Part shown: positions 47,494 to 56,406 of the stretch, one piece after another | How the letters are laid out: each line of letters opens with the position of its first letter | Position numbering within the stretch: position 1 is the first letter of the stretch | From: Burkholderiales bacterium | GTDB lineage: Bacteria; Pseudomonadota; Gammaproteobacteria; Burkholderiales; Burkholderiaceae_C | Direction: 5' to 3' | DNA length: 64,000 bases | Assembly (NCBI GenBank): GCA_016192425.1 | Contig: JACPUE010000026.1 | Location: 1 to 64,000, forward strand | Notes under the pieces: generated by a model | Databases searched by the model: none | Told to the model about the DNA's origin: nothing | What the model saw: only the letters and a program-made list of their open reading frames with translations | Translations under genes and position numbers: made by a program

Positions 47494-49115
47494 GGCGCTC
47501 CCCCCTGGCCCGGCAGGCGGATATCGCCCTCTCCGCCGCGGTAGGGTCGCGTGGTGGCTTGCGTGCCCCCCAGCACCGCGCGGGCATAGGCGCCCCGTTC
47601 GGCCAGTTGGGCTGCAGCGGCGTCGGTGTAGCGCTTGATGGGGGCTGCCGCGGCGGCCAGCACCAGGCTCAGCGCCAGCAGGCCCAGGGTGGCGCTGGTC
47701 AGCCGCAGGCTGCTGCCGGCGGGGCTGTGCCCTGCACCGTCAGGCTGCACGTTCCAGAACAGGATGACCCCGGCCCGCGCCAGGCCCACCAGGCTCAGCA
47801 ACCCCGCGCCCAGCACCACCGCCCAGACCCAGGCATGGGCCGGTGTCTGCGCAGCGCTTTGCAGGACCATGAGCTTGCCCAGGAATCCCGGCAACGGCGG
47901 CAGCCCCGCGGCCGAAGCCGCGCCCAGCAGCATCATCAGCCCCAGCAACACCGGCTGGGCCACGGGGGCTGCGGGTTGCAGCCGGTCTGCCGCACTGCCG
48001 CGCTGCGCGGCGACCAGCTCCACCAGCAGGAACAAGGCCGCCACGACCACCGTACTGTGCAGCAGGTAGAACAGCGCAGCGGACAGCGCCGCCGTGGTGA
48101 ACAGGCCCACGGCCGCCAGGATGGTGCCCACCGAAGCCACGGTGAGGTAGGCCACCAGCCGGGCCAGGCTGTGTGCCGCCAGCATGCCCAGCACGCCCAG
48201 CACCGTGGTGGCCAGGGCCGCAGGCAAGAGCCAGCCTTGCGCGGCAAAGGCGGCATGGCCCGCGTGCTCTCCCAGGATCACGCCATGCACCCGGATGATG
48301 CTGTACACCCCCACCTTGGTCATGATGGCAAACAGCGCAGCCACGGGCGCGCTGCTGGCGGCATAGGTGGCGGGTAGCCACAGGTACAGCGGCGCGATGG
48401 CGGCTTTGAGCCCGAACACCACCAGCAGCACCATGGCTGCGCTCTTGAACAGCGTGGCCTGCTGCGGGCCGAGCTGGGCCACGCGCAGCGCCAGGTCGGC
48501 CATGTTGAGCGTTCCGGCCAGTGCGTACACCAGCGCCAGGCCCACCAGGAACAGCGCCGACGCCACCAGGTTGAGTACTACATAGTGCAGCCCGGCACGC
48601 ATGCGCTCGCGCCCCTGGCCGTGCACCATGAGCACGTACGAGGCAATGAGCAGCACCTCGAAGAACACGAACAGGTTGAACAGGTCGCCCGTCACGAAAG
48701 CGCCAGACAGCCCCATGAGCTGGAAATGGAACAGGGCGTGGAAATGCCTGCCATGCGCGTCCCACCCGCCGGTGGCATAGTACAGCACGGGCAGCGCAAT
48801 GGTCCAGGTCAGCGCCAGCATCAGCGCGCTGAGCCGGTCCACCACCAGCACGATGCCATAGGGCGCGGGCCAGTTGCCCAGCGGGTAGACCGTGAGCTGG
48901 CCTTGCGCTGCCTGTGCCAGAAGGCACCAGGCCAGCACGGCCCCAAAGGCCGCGCTGCCCAGGCTCAGCCAGCGCCTGCGGCGCAACAGGGCGCCGCCAT
49001 GGCTGGCCTGGCCGCCGCCATCGCCCATGAGCAGCAGCGCTGCCGCCGTACACAGTGGAAGCAACACCGGCAGCACCGGCAGGTGGCTCCAGAAGGGTGC
49101 GTGCGCCAGGCTCAT
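47490..49115 (-). CDS. mrpD: Na+/H+ antiporter subunit D (MrpD/MnhD)
   Basis: A 541-residue polytopic protein homologous to complex I antiporter subunits (NuoL/M/N). GDLFNLFVFFEVLLIASYVL carries the conserved membrane Glu, and LPATYAASSAPVAALFAIMTK VGVYSIIR (in parts) the key Lys region. The start MSLAHAPFWSHL overlaps the mrpC stop by four bases; a longer frame upstream is only a shadow of mrpC. The tail after the last helix is about 60 residues. Confidence 0.92.
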   Translation of the reverse strand: MSLAHAPFWSHLPVLPVLLPLCTAAALLLMGDGGGQASHGGALLRRRRWLSLGSAAFGAVLAWCLLAQAAQGQLTVYPLGNWPAPYGIVLVVDRLSALMLALTWTIALPVLYYATGGWDAHGRHFHALFHFQLMGLSGAFVTGDLFNLFVFFEVLLIASYVLMVHGQGRERMRAGLHYVVLNLVASALFLVGLALVYALAGTLNMADLALRVAQLGPQQATLFKSAAMVLLVVFGLKAAIAPLYLWLPATYAASSAPVAALFAIMTKVGVYSIIRVHGVILGEHAGHAAFAAQGWLLPAALATTVLGVLGMLAAHSLARLVAYLTVASVGTILAAVGLFTTAALSAALFYLLHSTVVVAALFLLVELVAAQRGSAADRLQPAAPVAQPVLLGLMMLLGAASAAGLPPLPGFLGKLMVLQSAAQTPAHAWVWAVVLGAGLLSLVGLARAGVILFWNVQPDGAGHSPAGSSLRLTSATLGLLALSLVLAAAAAPIKRYTDAAAAQLAERGAYARAVLGGTQATTRPYRGGEGDIRLPGQGGAP

Positions 49116-49480
49116 GCAGGGCCCTCCGGGTGCCTGCCGGGGGGCGCGTGGCCGGGTTCCTGGCCGTCCACATGGTCGGTGCCGGTGTCGTGCCGGGTGC
49201 GCAGGGCCAGTTCGATGACAAAGCCCGTGGTCGCAAAACCGATGACGATGGCCGTGAGCACCAGGGCCTGGGGCAGCGGGTCGGCCACGTGCGCGCCTTG
49301 CGCCAGGATGGGGGCGGCATCCTGCCACAAGCGGCCCATGGCAAAGATGAACACATTGACGGCGTAGCCCAGCAGGCTCAGGCCCAGCACGACGGGCCAG
49401 GTGCGGCCCCGCAGGATGAGGTAAATGGCGCTGGCCGTGACCACGCCAATGCCGCTGGCGACCAGGAATTCAAGGCTCAT
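49112..49480 (-). CDS. mrpC: Na+/H+ antiporter subunit C (MrpC/MnhC)
   Basis: A 122-residue protein similar to NuoK, with three membrane segments (FLVASGIGVVTASAIYLIL; VLGLSLLGYAVNVFIFAMG; DPLPQALVLTAIVIGFATTG). It overlaps the end of mrpA by eleven bases and mrpD by four. Confidence 0.92.
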   Translation of the reverse strand: MSLEFLVASGIGVVTASAIYLILRGRTWPVVLGLSLLGYAVNVFIFAMGRLWQDAAPILAQGAHVADPLPQALVLTAIVIGFATTGFVIELALRTRHDTGTDHVDGQEPGHAPPGRHPEGPA

Positions 49481-52316
49481 GGGACGCTCCGGCAGGGTGG
49501 AAGGATTCGCGGCTGACGGCGCCCAGCGTGGACAGTGTCAGCAGCGTGGCGCCCACCACAGTGATGTACACGCCCAGGTCGAATAGCGCTGCCGTGGCCA
49601 GCGGAATGTCGCCCAGCAGCGGCAGGTGCGGGTGCCCGTGCGCGCTGGTCAGGAAAGGGTGGCCCAGCGCCAAGGCGCCAGCGCCGGTCAGCGCAGCAAT
49701 GCCCAGGCCCAGGCCGATCCAGCGCACAAAGCGCCGCCCGCCGCCTGTGCGCAGCAAGGCTTCGGCGCGGCTTTGTCCCAGGGCCATGTACTGCAGCACC
49801 AGCGCCACGGCGGTGACCAGGCCTGCAATGAAGCCGCCGCCGGGCAGGTTGTGCCCGCGCATGAAGATGTACAGCGCGGCCACCAGAGCAATGGGCAGCA
49901 CCACCCGCGCTGCTACGCGCAGCATCAGCGGCTGCGCCGCAAAAGACCAGGGCCGGCCTTGCGGGTCTGCGCTGGCCTTGCGCTGGCGCATGCCCTCCAT
50001 CAGGGCCAGCACGCCCACGGCGGCAATGCCCAGCACCGTGATCTCGCCAAAGGTGTCGTAGCCCCGGAAGTCCACCAGGATGACGTTGACCACGTTGGTG
50101 CCGCCGCCCCCGATGGCCGAGTGGTGGAGGAAGTACCATGCGATGGAGTCGTGGTCGCGCGTCAGCATCACCCAGGCCAGCCACGCAATGCCTGTGCCGC
50201 CCGCCAGGGCCAGGGTGGCGTCGCGCAGGCGCCGCGCCGTGCTGGATTCGCGCGGCGTGTGCTGCGGCAGCAGCGCCAGGCCCATGAGCAGCAGTACGGT
50301 GGAAACCACCTCCACCGTGAGCTGCGTGAGGGCCAGGTCGGGCGCCGACAGGCCGATGAAGGTGAGCGCCGTGACCAGTCCGACCACACCAGCCGCAATC
50401 ACTGCCTGAAAGCGCTGGTGGTGCCGCAGCACCAGCCAGCCGCAGGCCATCAGCAGCAGCGCCCACAGCACGGCGGCGGGCAGGCTGACTGGCAGTTGGG
50501 CGCGTGTGCCCGTACCGGGAGGCTCGCCTTGCCACAAGGGTGCCGCCGCCAGCAGCACGCAGGTGGTCAACATCCAGGCCACGTAGCGTTGCAGCGAGCC
50601 GTTCTCCAGCCGGGCGGTGGTGCGCCCGGCCAGGGAAAACAGCCCATCGGCCAGGCGATGGAACAGCCCTTGCCCCGTGAGGTTTCCAAACCAGTCCTCC
50701 GGCTGCAGGGCGTGCAGCCGCCGGCCTTGGGCCAGGTGGAAATACAGTGCCACGCCCGCCGCCAGCGCCAGCAGGCTCAGCAACAGCGGCAGGTTCAAGC
50801 CATGCCACAGTGCCAAATGGAACTCAGGCGCCGTGTCCCCCCGCATGGCCGCCGTGGCCACGCGCACCAGGGACTCCAGCGTGAGCGCGGGCAGCACGCC
50901 CACCACCACGCACAGGCTGGAGAGCAAAGCCGCGGGTGCCTTCATGCCCAGCGGGGGCTCATGGGGATGGGCGCGGGGCAGGTTGCGGGGCGGGCCGTGG
51001 AAGAACACGTCGTGCACCAGGCGCACCGAATACGCCACGCCGCACAGGGCCGCGAAGCTTGCCAGCACTGGAACCGCCCAGCGCCAGCCGCCGGCCTGTG
51101 CAAAGGTGATGGCCTCGGTCAAAAACATTTCCTTGGACACAAAGCCGTTGAACAGCGGCACGCCCGCCATGGCGGCAGCTGCCACCATCGCCAGCGTGGC
51201 CGTCCAGGGCATGAAGTGCCACAGCCCGCCCAGCTGGCGCATGTCGCGCGTGCCGGTTTCGTGGTCCACAATGCCCGCCGCCATGAACAGCGCCGCCTTG
51301 AAGCAGGCGTGGTTGAGCACATGGAAAAGCGCTGCGACGGCGGCCAGCGGCGAGCCCAACCCGATCAGGAAGGTGATCAGGCCCAGGTGGCTGATGGTCG
51401 AATAGGCCAGCAGGTCCTTGAGGTCATGCTTGAACAGCGCGATGAACGCTGCAAACGCCAGTGTCAGCAACCCCGCCGTGGACACGATGCCCATGAACAG
51501 TTCGGTGCCGCCAATCACCGGCGTCAGCCTTGCCAGCAGGAACAGCCCGGCCTTGACCATGGTGGCCGAGTGCAGGTAGGCCGACACCGGTGTGGGCGCT
51601 GCCATGGCCTGCGGCAGCCAGAAGTGAAAAGGGAACTGCGCACTCTTGGTAAAACACCCCAGCAGCACCAGCACCAGCGCCACCGGGTAGCGCGCATCGG
51701 ACTGGATCTGCGGGGCCAGCGCAGCCATGACGCTGATTTCGTAGGTGCCCGCGATCTGCCCCAGCAGCACAAAGCCTGCCAGCAGGGCCAGCCCGCCGCC
51801 GCCGGTGACCGCCAGCGCCATGCGTGCACCGGCGCGTGCATCGGGGCGGTGGTTCCAATAGCCCACCAGCAGGAAGGAGGAAATGCTGGTGAGCTCCCAG
51901 AACACCAGCAGGAGCAGCAGGTTGTCCGACAGCACCACCCCCAGCATGGCCGCCATGAACAGCATCAGCGTGCCATGGAACTTACCCACTGAATCCTTGG
52001 TGCCCAGGTAGTGGTGGGCATAGAGCACGATCAGCAGGCCCATGCCCGTGATCAACAGCGCAAACAGCAGGGACAGGCCATCAAGCCGCAGGCCAATGTT
52101 CAGGCCGATCTCTGGCAGCCATGCGTGGAACTGCCGCAAGCTGCCGCCCGCCATCACGGCAGGCGCGTGCCACAGCAGCAGGCACAGGCTGCCTGCCGTG
52201 GTGAGACCGGCCAGCCCAGCGGTGCGTGCGCGGTAGTGCACTGACGGCAGGGCGCCGGACACGCCCGTCAGCAGCGGGCCCGCCAGCAGGGGCAAAAGAA
52301 CGGTCAGCAAAAGCAC
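49470..52316 (-). CDS. mrpA: Na+/H+ antiporter subunit A/B fusion (MrpA/MnhA)
   Basis: A 948-residue protein similar to NuoL with a C-terminal MrpB domain fused, as in PhaA-type systems. LVVFWELTSISSFLLVG-type and FPFHFWLPQAMAAPTPVSAY segments mark the antiporter core. VNVILVDFRGYDTFGEITVL and MRGHNLPGGGFIAGLV mark the MrpB-like end. With CDEFG this makes a six-gene group 2 Mrp operon exchanging Na+ or K+ for H+. It is on the same strand as, and downstream of, the soluble hydrogenase genes. Confidence 0.93.
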   Translation of the reverse strand: MLLLTVLLPLLAGPLLTGVSGALPSVHYRARTAGLAGLTTAGSLCLLLWHAPAVMAGGSLRQFHAWLPEIGLNIGLRLDGLSLLFALLITGMGLLIVLYAHHYLGTKDSVGKFHGTLMLFMAAMLGVVLSDNLLLLLVFWELTSISSFLLVGYWNHRPDARAGARMALAVTGGGGLALLAGFVLLGQIAGTYEISVMAALAPQIQSDARYPVALVLVLLGCFTKSAQFPFHFWLPQAMAAPTPVSAYLHSATMVKAGLFLLARLTPVIGGTELFMGIVSTAGLLTLAFAAFIALFKHDLKDLLAYSTISHLGLITFLIGLGSPLAAVAALFHVLNHACFKAALFMAAGIVDHETGTRDMRQLGGLWHFMPWTATLAMVAAAAMAGVPLFNGFVSKEMFLTEAITFAQAGGWRWAVPVLASFAALCGVAYSVRLVHDVFFHGPPRNLPRAHPHEPPLGMKAPAALLSSLCVVVGVLPALTLESLVRVATAAMRGDTAPEFHLALWHGLNLPLLLSLLALAAGVALYFHLAQGRRLHALQPEDWFGNLTGQGLFHRLADGLFSLAGRTTARLENGSLQRYVAWMLTTCVLLAAAPLWQGEPPGTGTRAQLPVSLPAAVLWALLLMACGWLVLRHHQRFQAVIAAGVVGLVTALTFIGLSAPDLALTQLTVEVVSTVLLLMGLALLPQHTPRESSTARRLRDATLALAGGTGIAWLAWVMLTRDHDSIAWYFLHHSAIGGGGTNVVNVILVDFRGYDTFGEITVLGIAAVGVLALMEGMRQRKASADPQGRPWSFAAQPLMLRVAARVVLPIALVAALYIFMRGHNLPGGGFIAGLVTAVALVLQYMALGQSRAEALLRTGGGRRFVRWIGLGLGIAALTGAGALALGHPFLTSAHGHPHLPLLGDIPLATAALFDLGVYITVVGATLLTLSTLGAVSRESFHPAGASHEP

Positions 52317-52435
52317 GCGGGGCTATCCTTTGCGAAGGGCAGCACCGCAAGGTTGCGTGCACTCTTGGTGATGCCCTGTGCCAACCCCATTTCCCGGCTG
52401 TGCCATCCGGGCATGGGGAAAAATTTCACAGCCTT

Positions 52436-53026
52436 TCAAGGGGGCGGCGCGGTAGGCGTGGCGGCGCTGTGCGCCAACCCCGCAGCGATGTCGGCCTTGC
52501 GGCGGGGCACCAGCTCGGCGTCCAGCAGGTTTTCGATGCGGGCAAAGATCTCATAGCGCGAGAACGGCTTTTTCATGAAATCATCGGCCCCGATGCGGTT
52601 GGCGTAGAACTGCTCGGTGGCATGTTCGTTGCCGCTGATCATGATGACCGGAACGTGCTGTATGGCCGGGTTCTTGCGGATGGCGCGCAGCGCGCCAAAA
52701 CCGTTCATGCCGGGCAGGATGATGTCCAGAAACACCAGATCCGGCGCCTCCTGCTCCATCAGCGTCAGGCCATGCTCTGCATCCAGTGCCTCGCGCGTCT
52801 GGTAGCCCGCAGAGCGCAGCACCTTGCGCAGTGCTGCCACCACGGTGGGCGAGTCGTCGATGATCAGTGCCCTGGTGCCCTGGCGGGCATTCTTGCGCGG
52901 GCGGATGCGGCGCTCCACGTTACCCGGCAAATCGGAGTCTTCCGCGCTGAGCGCGGCAGGTGTGGTCGCCTTGGGTTGGGGGGGCGTTTTGCGCCCGCCG
53001 CCCCACAGCCGGTCAAAGATACTCAT
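52436..53026 (-). CDS. single-domain response regulator with N-terminal extension
   Basis: A 196-residue protein. About 50 unstructured residues (MSIFDRLWGGGRKTPPQP...) precede a complete receiver with ALIIDDSPTVVAALRKVLRS, acceptor Asp in LVFLDIILPGMNG, Thr/Ser in VIMISGNE and Lys in FMKKPFSRYE. It has no output domain and resembles PilG/PilH-type regulators. No kinase lies nearby. It starts 33 bases after hoxW on the same strand, so it may be read with hoxFUYHW. Its role is unknown. Confidence 0.8.
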   Translation of the reverse strand: MSIFDRLWGGGRKTPPQPKATTPAALSAEDSDLPGNVERRIRPRKNARQGTRALIIDDSPTVVAALRKVLRSAGYQTREALDAEHGLTLMEQEAPDLVFLDIILPGMNGFGALRAIRKNPAIQHVPVIMISGNEHATEQFYANRIGADDFMKKPFSRYEIFARIENLLDAELVPRRKADIAAGLAHSAATPTAPPP

Positions 53027-53059
53027 GGTGCTGCCTTGTCTGTGTGCAGGTTCTTCCGA

Positions 53060-53638
53060 TTACAGGGGGCAGTATCCCAGATCAGCACGGCCTCGGACAC
53101 TTTCGAACTCCGTCTGCACGCCGCCTGGTGCGGCGGCGCTGTTGCCGTCGGTGAAGCTGGCTGTTCGGTTGATCCGGGCCGCCAACTGCGCACCGATCCA
53201 GGCATGTGCCAGGCGGTACGCATGCTCCAAGTGCTGATGGGCCTGGGGGCTCAGGCCTTCGCCCAGGCCGAAGGCCGCGCCTTCGATGGCCAGTACCCAT
53301 GCCGGGGGGGTGGCGCCATGCAGCGCCAGTGCCAGGCCCAGCAGGGTGCTGGCGTCCAGTGCGTGGCTGGCGGGTGCGGGGCGTCCGGGCCGGGGCAGCA
53401 GGGGGGCGATGTGCGCGGCCTGTACCACGCCGGGCCGGGCGGCATCGACCAGCAGCACGGCACTGCGGCCCTGCAGGTCCAGCGTGTGCTCCACCTGGAG
53501 CTGAAAGTCGCACAGCAACTCCACCTGGCCGCCCGCGTCCAGCCCGTCGGCATGCAGGCGCTCCAGCAGCAAGGGGCCCAGGGCGTCGTCGCCCCGGCTG
53601 GGGTTGCCTACGGCCAGGATGAGCAGCGGTGCGTTCAT
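53060..53638 (-). CDS. hoxW: soluble-hydrogenase maturation protease HoxW
   Basis: A 192-residue M52 endopeptidase, expected to trim the HoxH C-terminus. LAVGNPSRGDDALGPLLLER carries the metal-sensing acidic residue, VELLCDFQLQVEHTLDL matches the second region, and LLVDAARPG and ASHALDAS the next conserved blocks. The last ~35 residues (TASFTDGNSAAAPGGVQTEF ...) have no obvious match to the family core. It overlaps the end of hoxH by four bases. Confidence 0.85.
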   Translation of the reverse strand: MNAPLLILAVGNPSRGDDALGPLLLERLHADGLDAGGQVELLCDFQLQVEHTLDLQGRSAVLLVDAARPGVVQAAHIAPLLPRPGRPAPASHALDASTLLGLALALHGATPPAWVLAIEGAAFGLGEGLSPQAHQHLEHAYRLAHAWIGAQLAARINRTASFTDGNSAAAPGGVQTEFESVRGRADLGYCPL

Positions 53639-55134
53639 GGGCTGGGGGCCAGGCGCTCGGTGCGGCCGTTGCCGTGGCGCAGCACGGTTTCGCGCACCTG
53701 GCCTGCGGCATCCACCAGTTGCACCTGCAGCGGCATGCTGCCCAGGGCATGCGTGGCGCAGCTCAGGCAGGGGTCGTAGGCACGCACGGCCACTTCCATG
53801 CGGTTGAGCAGGCCCTCGGTGATGCTGCGCCCGTCGAAATACTCTTGTGCCACCGCGCGCACCGAGGCGTTCATTGCGTGGTTGTTGTGCGTGGTGCTCA
53901 CGATGAGGTTGCACCAGCGGATCAGGTCGTCGTCGCCTATTTCGTAGTGGTGGATCAGCGTGCCGCGGGGCGCCTCGATCACGCCCACGCCGGTGCGCAG
54001 CGTGGGCCTTTCGGCGGGCAGCGGGGCGGTGAGCGGGCCGCCCAGCAAAGCTTCGTCCTGCAGCAGCTCGGCGATCACCTCCATGGCGTGCAGCATCTCG
54101 ATCATGCGCGCCCAGTGGTAGGCCAGCGTGCCCTGCACCGGCCCCTGGGCGGCAAAGCGCTGGCGCTGTGCCTCGGCGCGGGTGCTGGGGATGTGGCTGC
54201 AGTTGTTCACCCGTGCCAGCGGGCCCACGCGGTACCAGCCGGCCTCGCGCCCCTGGGCGCGCAGGTAAGGAAACTTCATGTAGGTCCAGGGCTCCACGGC
54301 CTCTTCGATCAGGTCCAGGTAGTCTTGTGCCGGCACGCCGTCGTGCAGCAGGGCGCCCTGGGCGTCGCGCACGCGCAGGGGGCCGTCGTACAGCTCCAGC
54401 GCGCCACCCGGCCCCACCAGCGACATCCAGCCCGAGCGGATGGCGCCAAAGCGCTCGTACAAGCCGGGCGCCTGGGCATGCAGCGTGGCTGCCAGATCGA
54501 CGGCTTGCTCGCACCAGTCCAGCATCTGCGGCACTTGTGTGGCCAGGGTGTCGCGCTCTTCGCGCGTGAGGTGGCGGTTCACGCCGCCGGGCACCGAACC
54601 AGTGCCGTGCACCCGTTTGCCGCTGGTCAGGCGGATCACCTCCTGGCCAAACTTGCGCAGCAGTACTCCTTGGCGGGCAATGTCGGGGTGCGCTGCGGCT
54701 ACGCCCAGGATGTTGCGCTGCGTGGCCTCGCTGTCAAAGCCCAGCAGCAGGTCGGGCGCGGACAGGTGGAAGAAATGCAGCGCGTGCGACTGCATGACCT
54801 GCCCGTAGTGCATGAGCCTGCGCACGACCTCTGCCGTGCGCGGTACGCTGTGGATGCCCAGGGCCTGGTCCAGTGCCTTGCTGGCGGCCAGGTGGTGCGA
54901 CACGGGGCAGATGCCGCACAGGCGCTGCACTATCACCGGCACTTCCCAGTACGGGCGGCCCACGATGAAGCCCTCGAAGCCGTGAAACTCCACGATGTGC
55001 AGCCGCGCCTGCTCCACACGGCCTTGCGCGTCCAGCAGCAGCGTGATCTTGCCGTGCCCCTCCACGCGCGAGATGGGGTCGATCACTACGCGGCGCGGCG
55101 TGGTGCTGGGGTTGGGTGGGGCGGGCATAGGCAT
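53635..55134 (-). CDS. hoxH: NAD-reducing hydrogenase large subunit HoxH
   Basis: A 499-residue catalytic subunit of the soluble [NiFe]-hydrogenase. It has VVIDPISRVEGHGKI, L1 RLCGICPVSHH and L2 DPCLSCATH, followed by a 37-residue tail to be removed by HoxW. The tail is longer than the ~24 residues of the Ralstonia eutropha protein. MKFPYLRAQGREAGWYRVGP and TTHNNHAMN are HoxH-type segments. The ATG overlaps the hoxY stop by one base; a second Met two codons later is possible. Confidence 0.94.
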   Translation of the reverse strand: MPMPAPPNPSTTPRRVVIDPISRVEGHGKITLLLDAQGRVEQARLHIVEFHGFEGFIVGRPYWEVPVIVQRLCGICPVSHHLAASKALDQALGIHSVPRTAEVVRRLMHYGQVMQSHALHFFHLSAPDLLLGFDSEATQRNILGVAAAHPDIARQGVLLRKFGQEVIRLTSGKRVHGTGSVPGGVNRHLTREERDTLATQVPQMLDWCEQAVDLAATLHAQAPGLYERFGAIRSGWMSLVGPGGALELYDGPLRVRDAQGALLHDGVPAQDYLDLIEEAVEPWTYMKFPYLRAQGREAGWYRVGPLARVNNCSHIPSTRAEAQRQRFAAQGPVQGTLAYHWARMIEMLHAMEVIAELLQDEALLGGPLTAPLPAERPTLRTGVGVIEAPRGTLIHHYEIGDDDLIRWCNLIVSTTHNNHAMNASVRAVAQEYFDGRSITEGLLNRMEVAVRAYDPCLSCATHALGSMPLQVQLVDAAGQVRETVLRHGNGRTERLAPSP

Positions 55135-55709
55135 CAGTCGTAGCGGATCAGTGCGGGGTCGGCGTGCGGCGTGCGGCCTTGCACCACGGCGTGCAGGAAG
55201 TTCCAGATCACCTCGGCGCTGGGCGGGCAGCCGGGCAGAAAGTGGTCGATGTGCACCACCTCGTGCAGCGGGTGCACGTGCGCCAGCGGCAGGGGCAGCT
55301 CGGTGTCGTCGGGAATGGCGCTGCCAGGCGCCAGCCCTGGGCGCTGGCTGGCGTACACATCGGTCAGCAAGGCACCCACATCCAGCCCGTTGCGCAGCGC
55401 GGGCAGGCCGCCGTTGATGGCACAGGCCCCTACGGCCACCAGCAGCTTGCACTGTGTGCGGAAGGCGCGCAGCACTTCCACGTTTTCGGTGTTGCACAGT
55501 CCGCCTTCGATCAGCCCCACATCGCAGGGGCCGCAGCGCTTGATGTCGGTGAGCGGGGAGCGGTCCAGCTGCACCTGGCCCGCCAGGGTGAACAGGCGCT
55601 CGTCAATATCCAGCAGCGACATGTGGCAGCCAAAGCACCCGGCCAGCGAAACGGTGGCCACGCGCAGCGGGCGGCCTGCAGGGGGTGGGGAAGGCTCAGG
55701 CAGTGCCAT
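55134..55709 (-). CDS. hoxY: NAD-reducing hydrogenase small subunit HoxY
   Basis: A 191-residue short small subunit with the single proximal [4Fe-4S] cluster: SLAGCFGCHMSLLDID, VAVGACAINGGLPALRN and HFLPGCPPSAEVIW. There is no medial or distal cluster domain and no Tat signal, as expected for the cytosolic enzyme. Its start overlaps the end of hoxU by 14 bases. Confidence 0.93.
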   Translation of the reverse strand: MALPEPSPPPAGRPLRVATVSLAGCFGCHMSLLDIDERLFTLAGQVQLDRSPLTDIKRCGPCDVGLIEGGLCNTENVEVLRAFRTQCKLLVAVGACAINGGLPALRNGLDVGALLTDVYASQRPGLAPGSAIPDDTELPLPLAHVHPLHEVVHIDHFLPGCPPSAEVIWNFLHAVVQGRTPHADPALIRYD

Positions 55710-56406
55710 GGTCGGTGTCCTGGGGCAAAGGCGGTGGTGGCGCGGTGTCGCAGTGGCGCTGGCCAATGGGGATGGCAAAGCCGCGCCGCTTGGGCAGCAG
55801 GGCGCCCACCGGGCAGATGTGGGCTGCGTGGTCGTCCGCCTGCAGCGCACTGGCGCCCAGGCGGCCGTCGGGTGCGTTGACCAGCAGTTGCGTGTGCCCG
55901 CCGTAGCCGCCGATGGCGAACACGTCCTTGCCATCGAGCTCGCGGCTGGCGCGCACGCACAGCTTGCACAGGATGCAGCGGTTGTGGTCCAGCCACAGGT
56001 CGGGGTGGCTGGCGTCCACCGGGCGGCGGGGCATCAGCAGGTCGTGGCGCATGTCGGCCATGCCCAGGGCGTAGGCGGTGGACTGCAGCTCGCAGTTGCC
56101 GCTTTTCTCGCAGCCGGGGCAGTAGTGGTTGCCTTCGACAAACAGCATTTGCGTGAGTTGGCGGCGCAGGGCGGTGAGTTCGGGCGTGTGGTTGCGCACC
56201 TCCATCCCCTCGCTGGCGCGCATGGTGCAGGCGGTGGCCATGTGCCCATCGACCTGTACCGTGCACAGGCGGCAGGCGCCGCTGGGCGCCAGTTGCGGGT
56301 GCCAGCACAGGTGCGGCACCTGGTGGCCAGCGCGCGTGGCGGCGGCCATGAGCGTGTCGCCGTCCGCAAAAGGTACAGGGGTTCCGTCCAGTAAAAACTG
56401 CTTCAT
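55696..56406 (-). CDS. hoxU: NAD-reducing hydrogenase diaphorase subunit HoxU
   Basis: A 236-residue NuoG-like electron-transfer subunit. The N-terminal [2Fe-2S] domain has CWHPQLAPSGACRLC and ACTM. The His-Cys3 [4Fe-4S] site is HYCPGCEKSGNCELQ, and a ferredoxin-like site is RCILCKLCVRASRE with ICPVGALL. It links the FMN of HoxF to HoxY. Overlaps hoxF by four bases. Confidence 0.93.
   Translation of the reverse strand: MKQFLLDGTPVPFADGDTLMAAATRAGHQVPHLCWHPQLAPSGACRLCTVQVDGHMATACTMRASEGMEVRNHTPELTALRRQLTQMLFVEGNHYCPGCEKSGNCELQSTAYALGMADMRHDLLMPRRPVDASHPDLWLDHNRCILCKLCVRASRELDGKDVFAIGGYGGHTQLLVNAPDGRLGASALQADDHAAHICPVGALLPKRRGFAIPIGQRHCDTAPPPPLPQDTDHGTA

Noticed and set aside
49626-51992. 788-codon plus-strand frame opposite mrpA
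   Set aside because: Gln/His/Arg-rich shadow of a conserved antiporter gene, with no start signal and no family.
52385-52418. Hairpin CCCCAT..CCCGG / CCGGG..ATGGGG between the response regulator and mrpA as a terminator
   Set aside because: The stem is good, but no T-run follows on the minus strand, so it is not called as a terminator.
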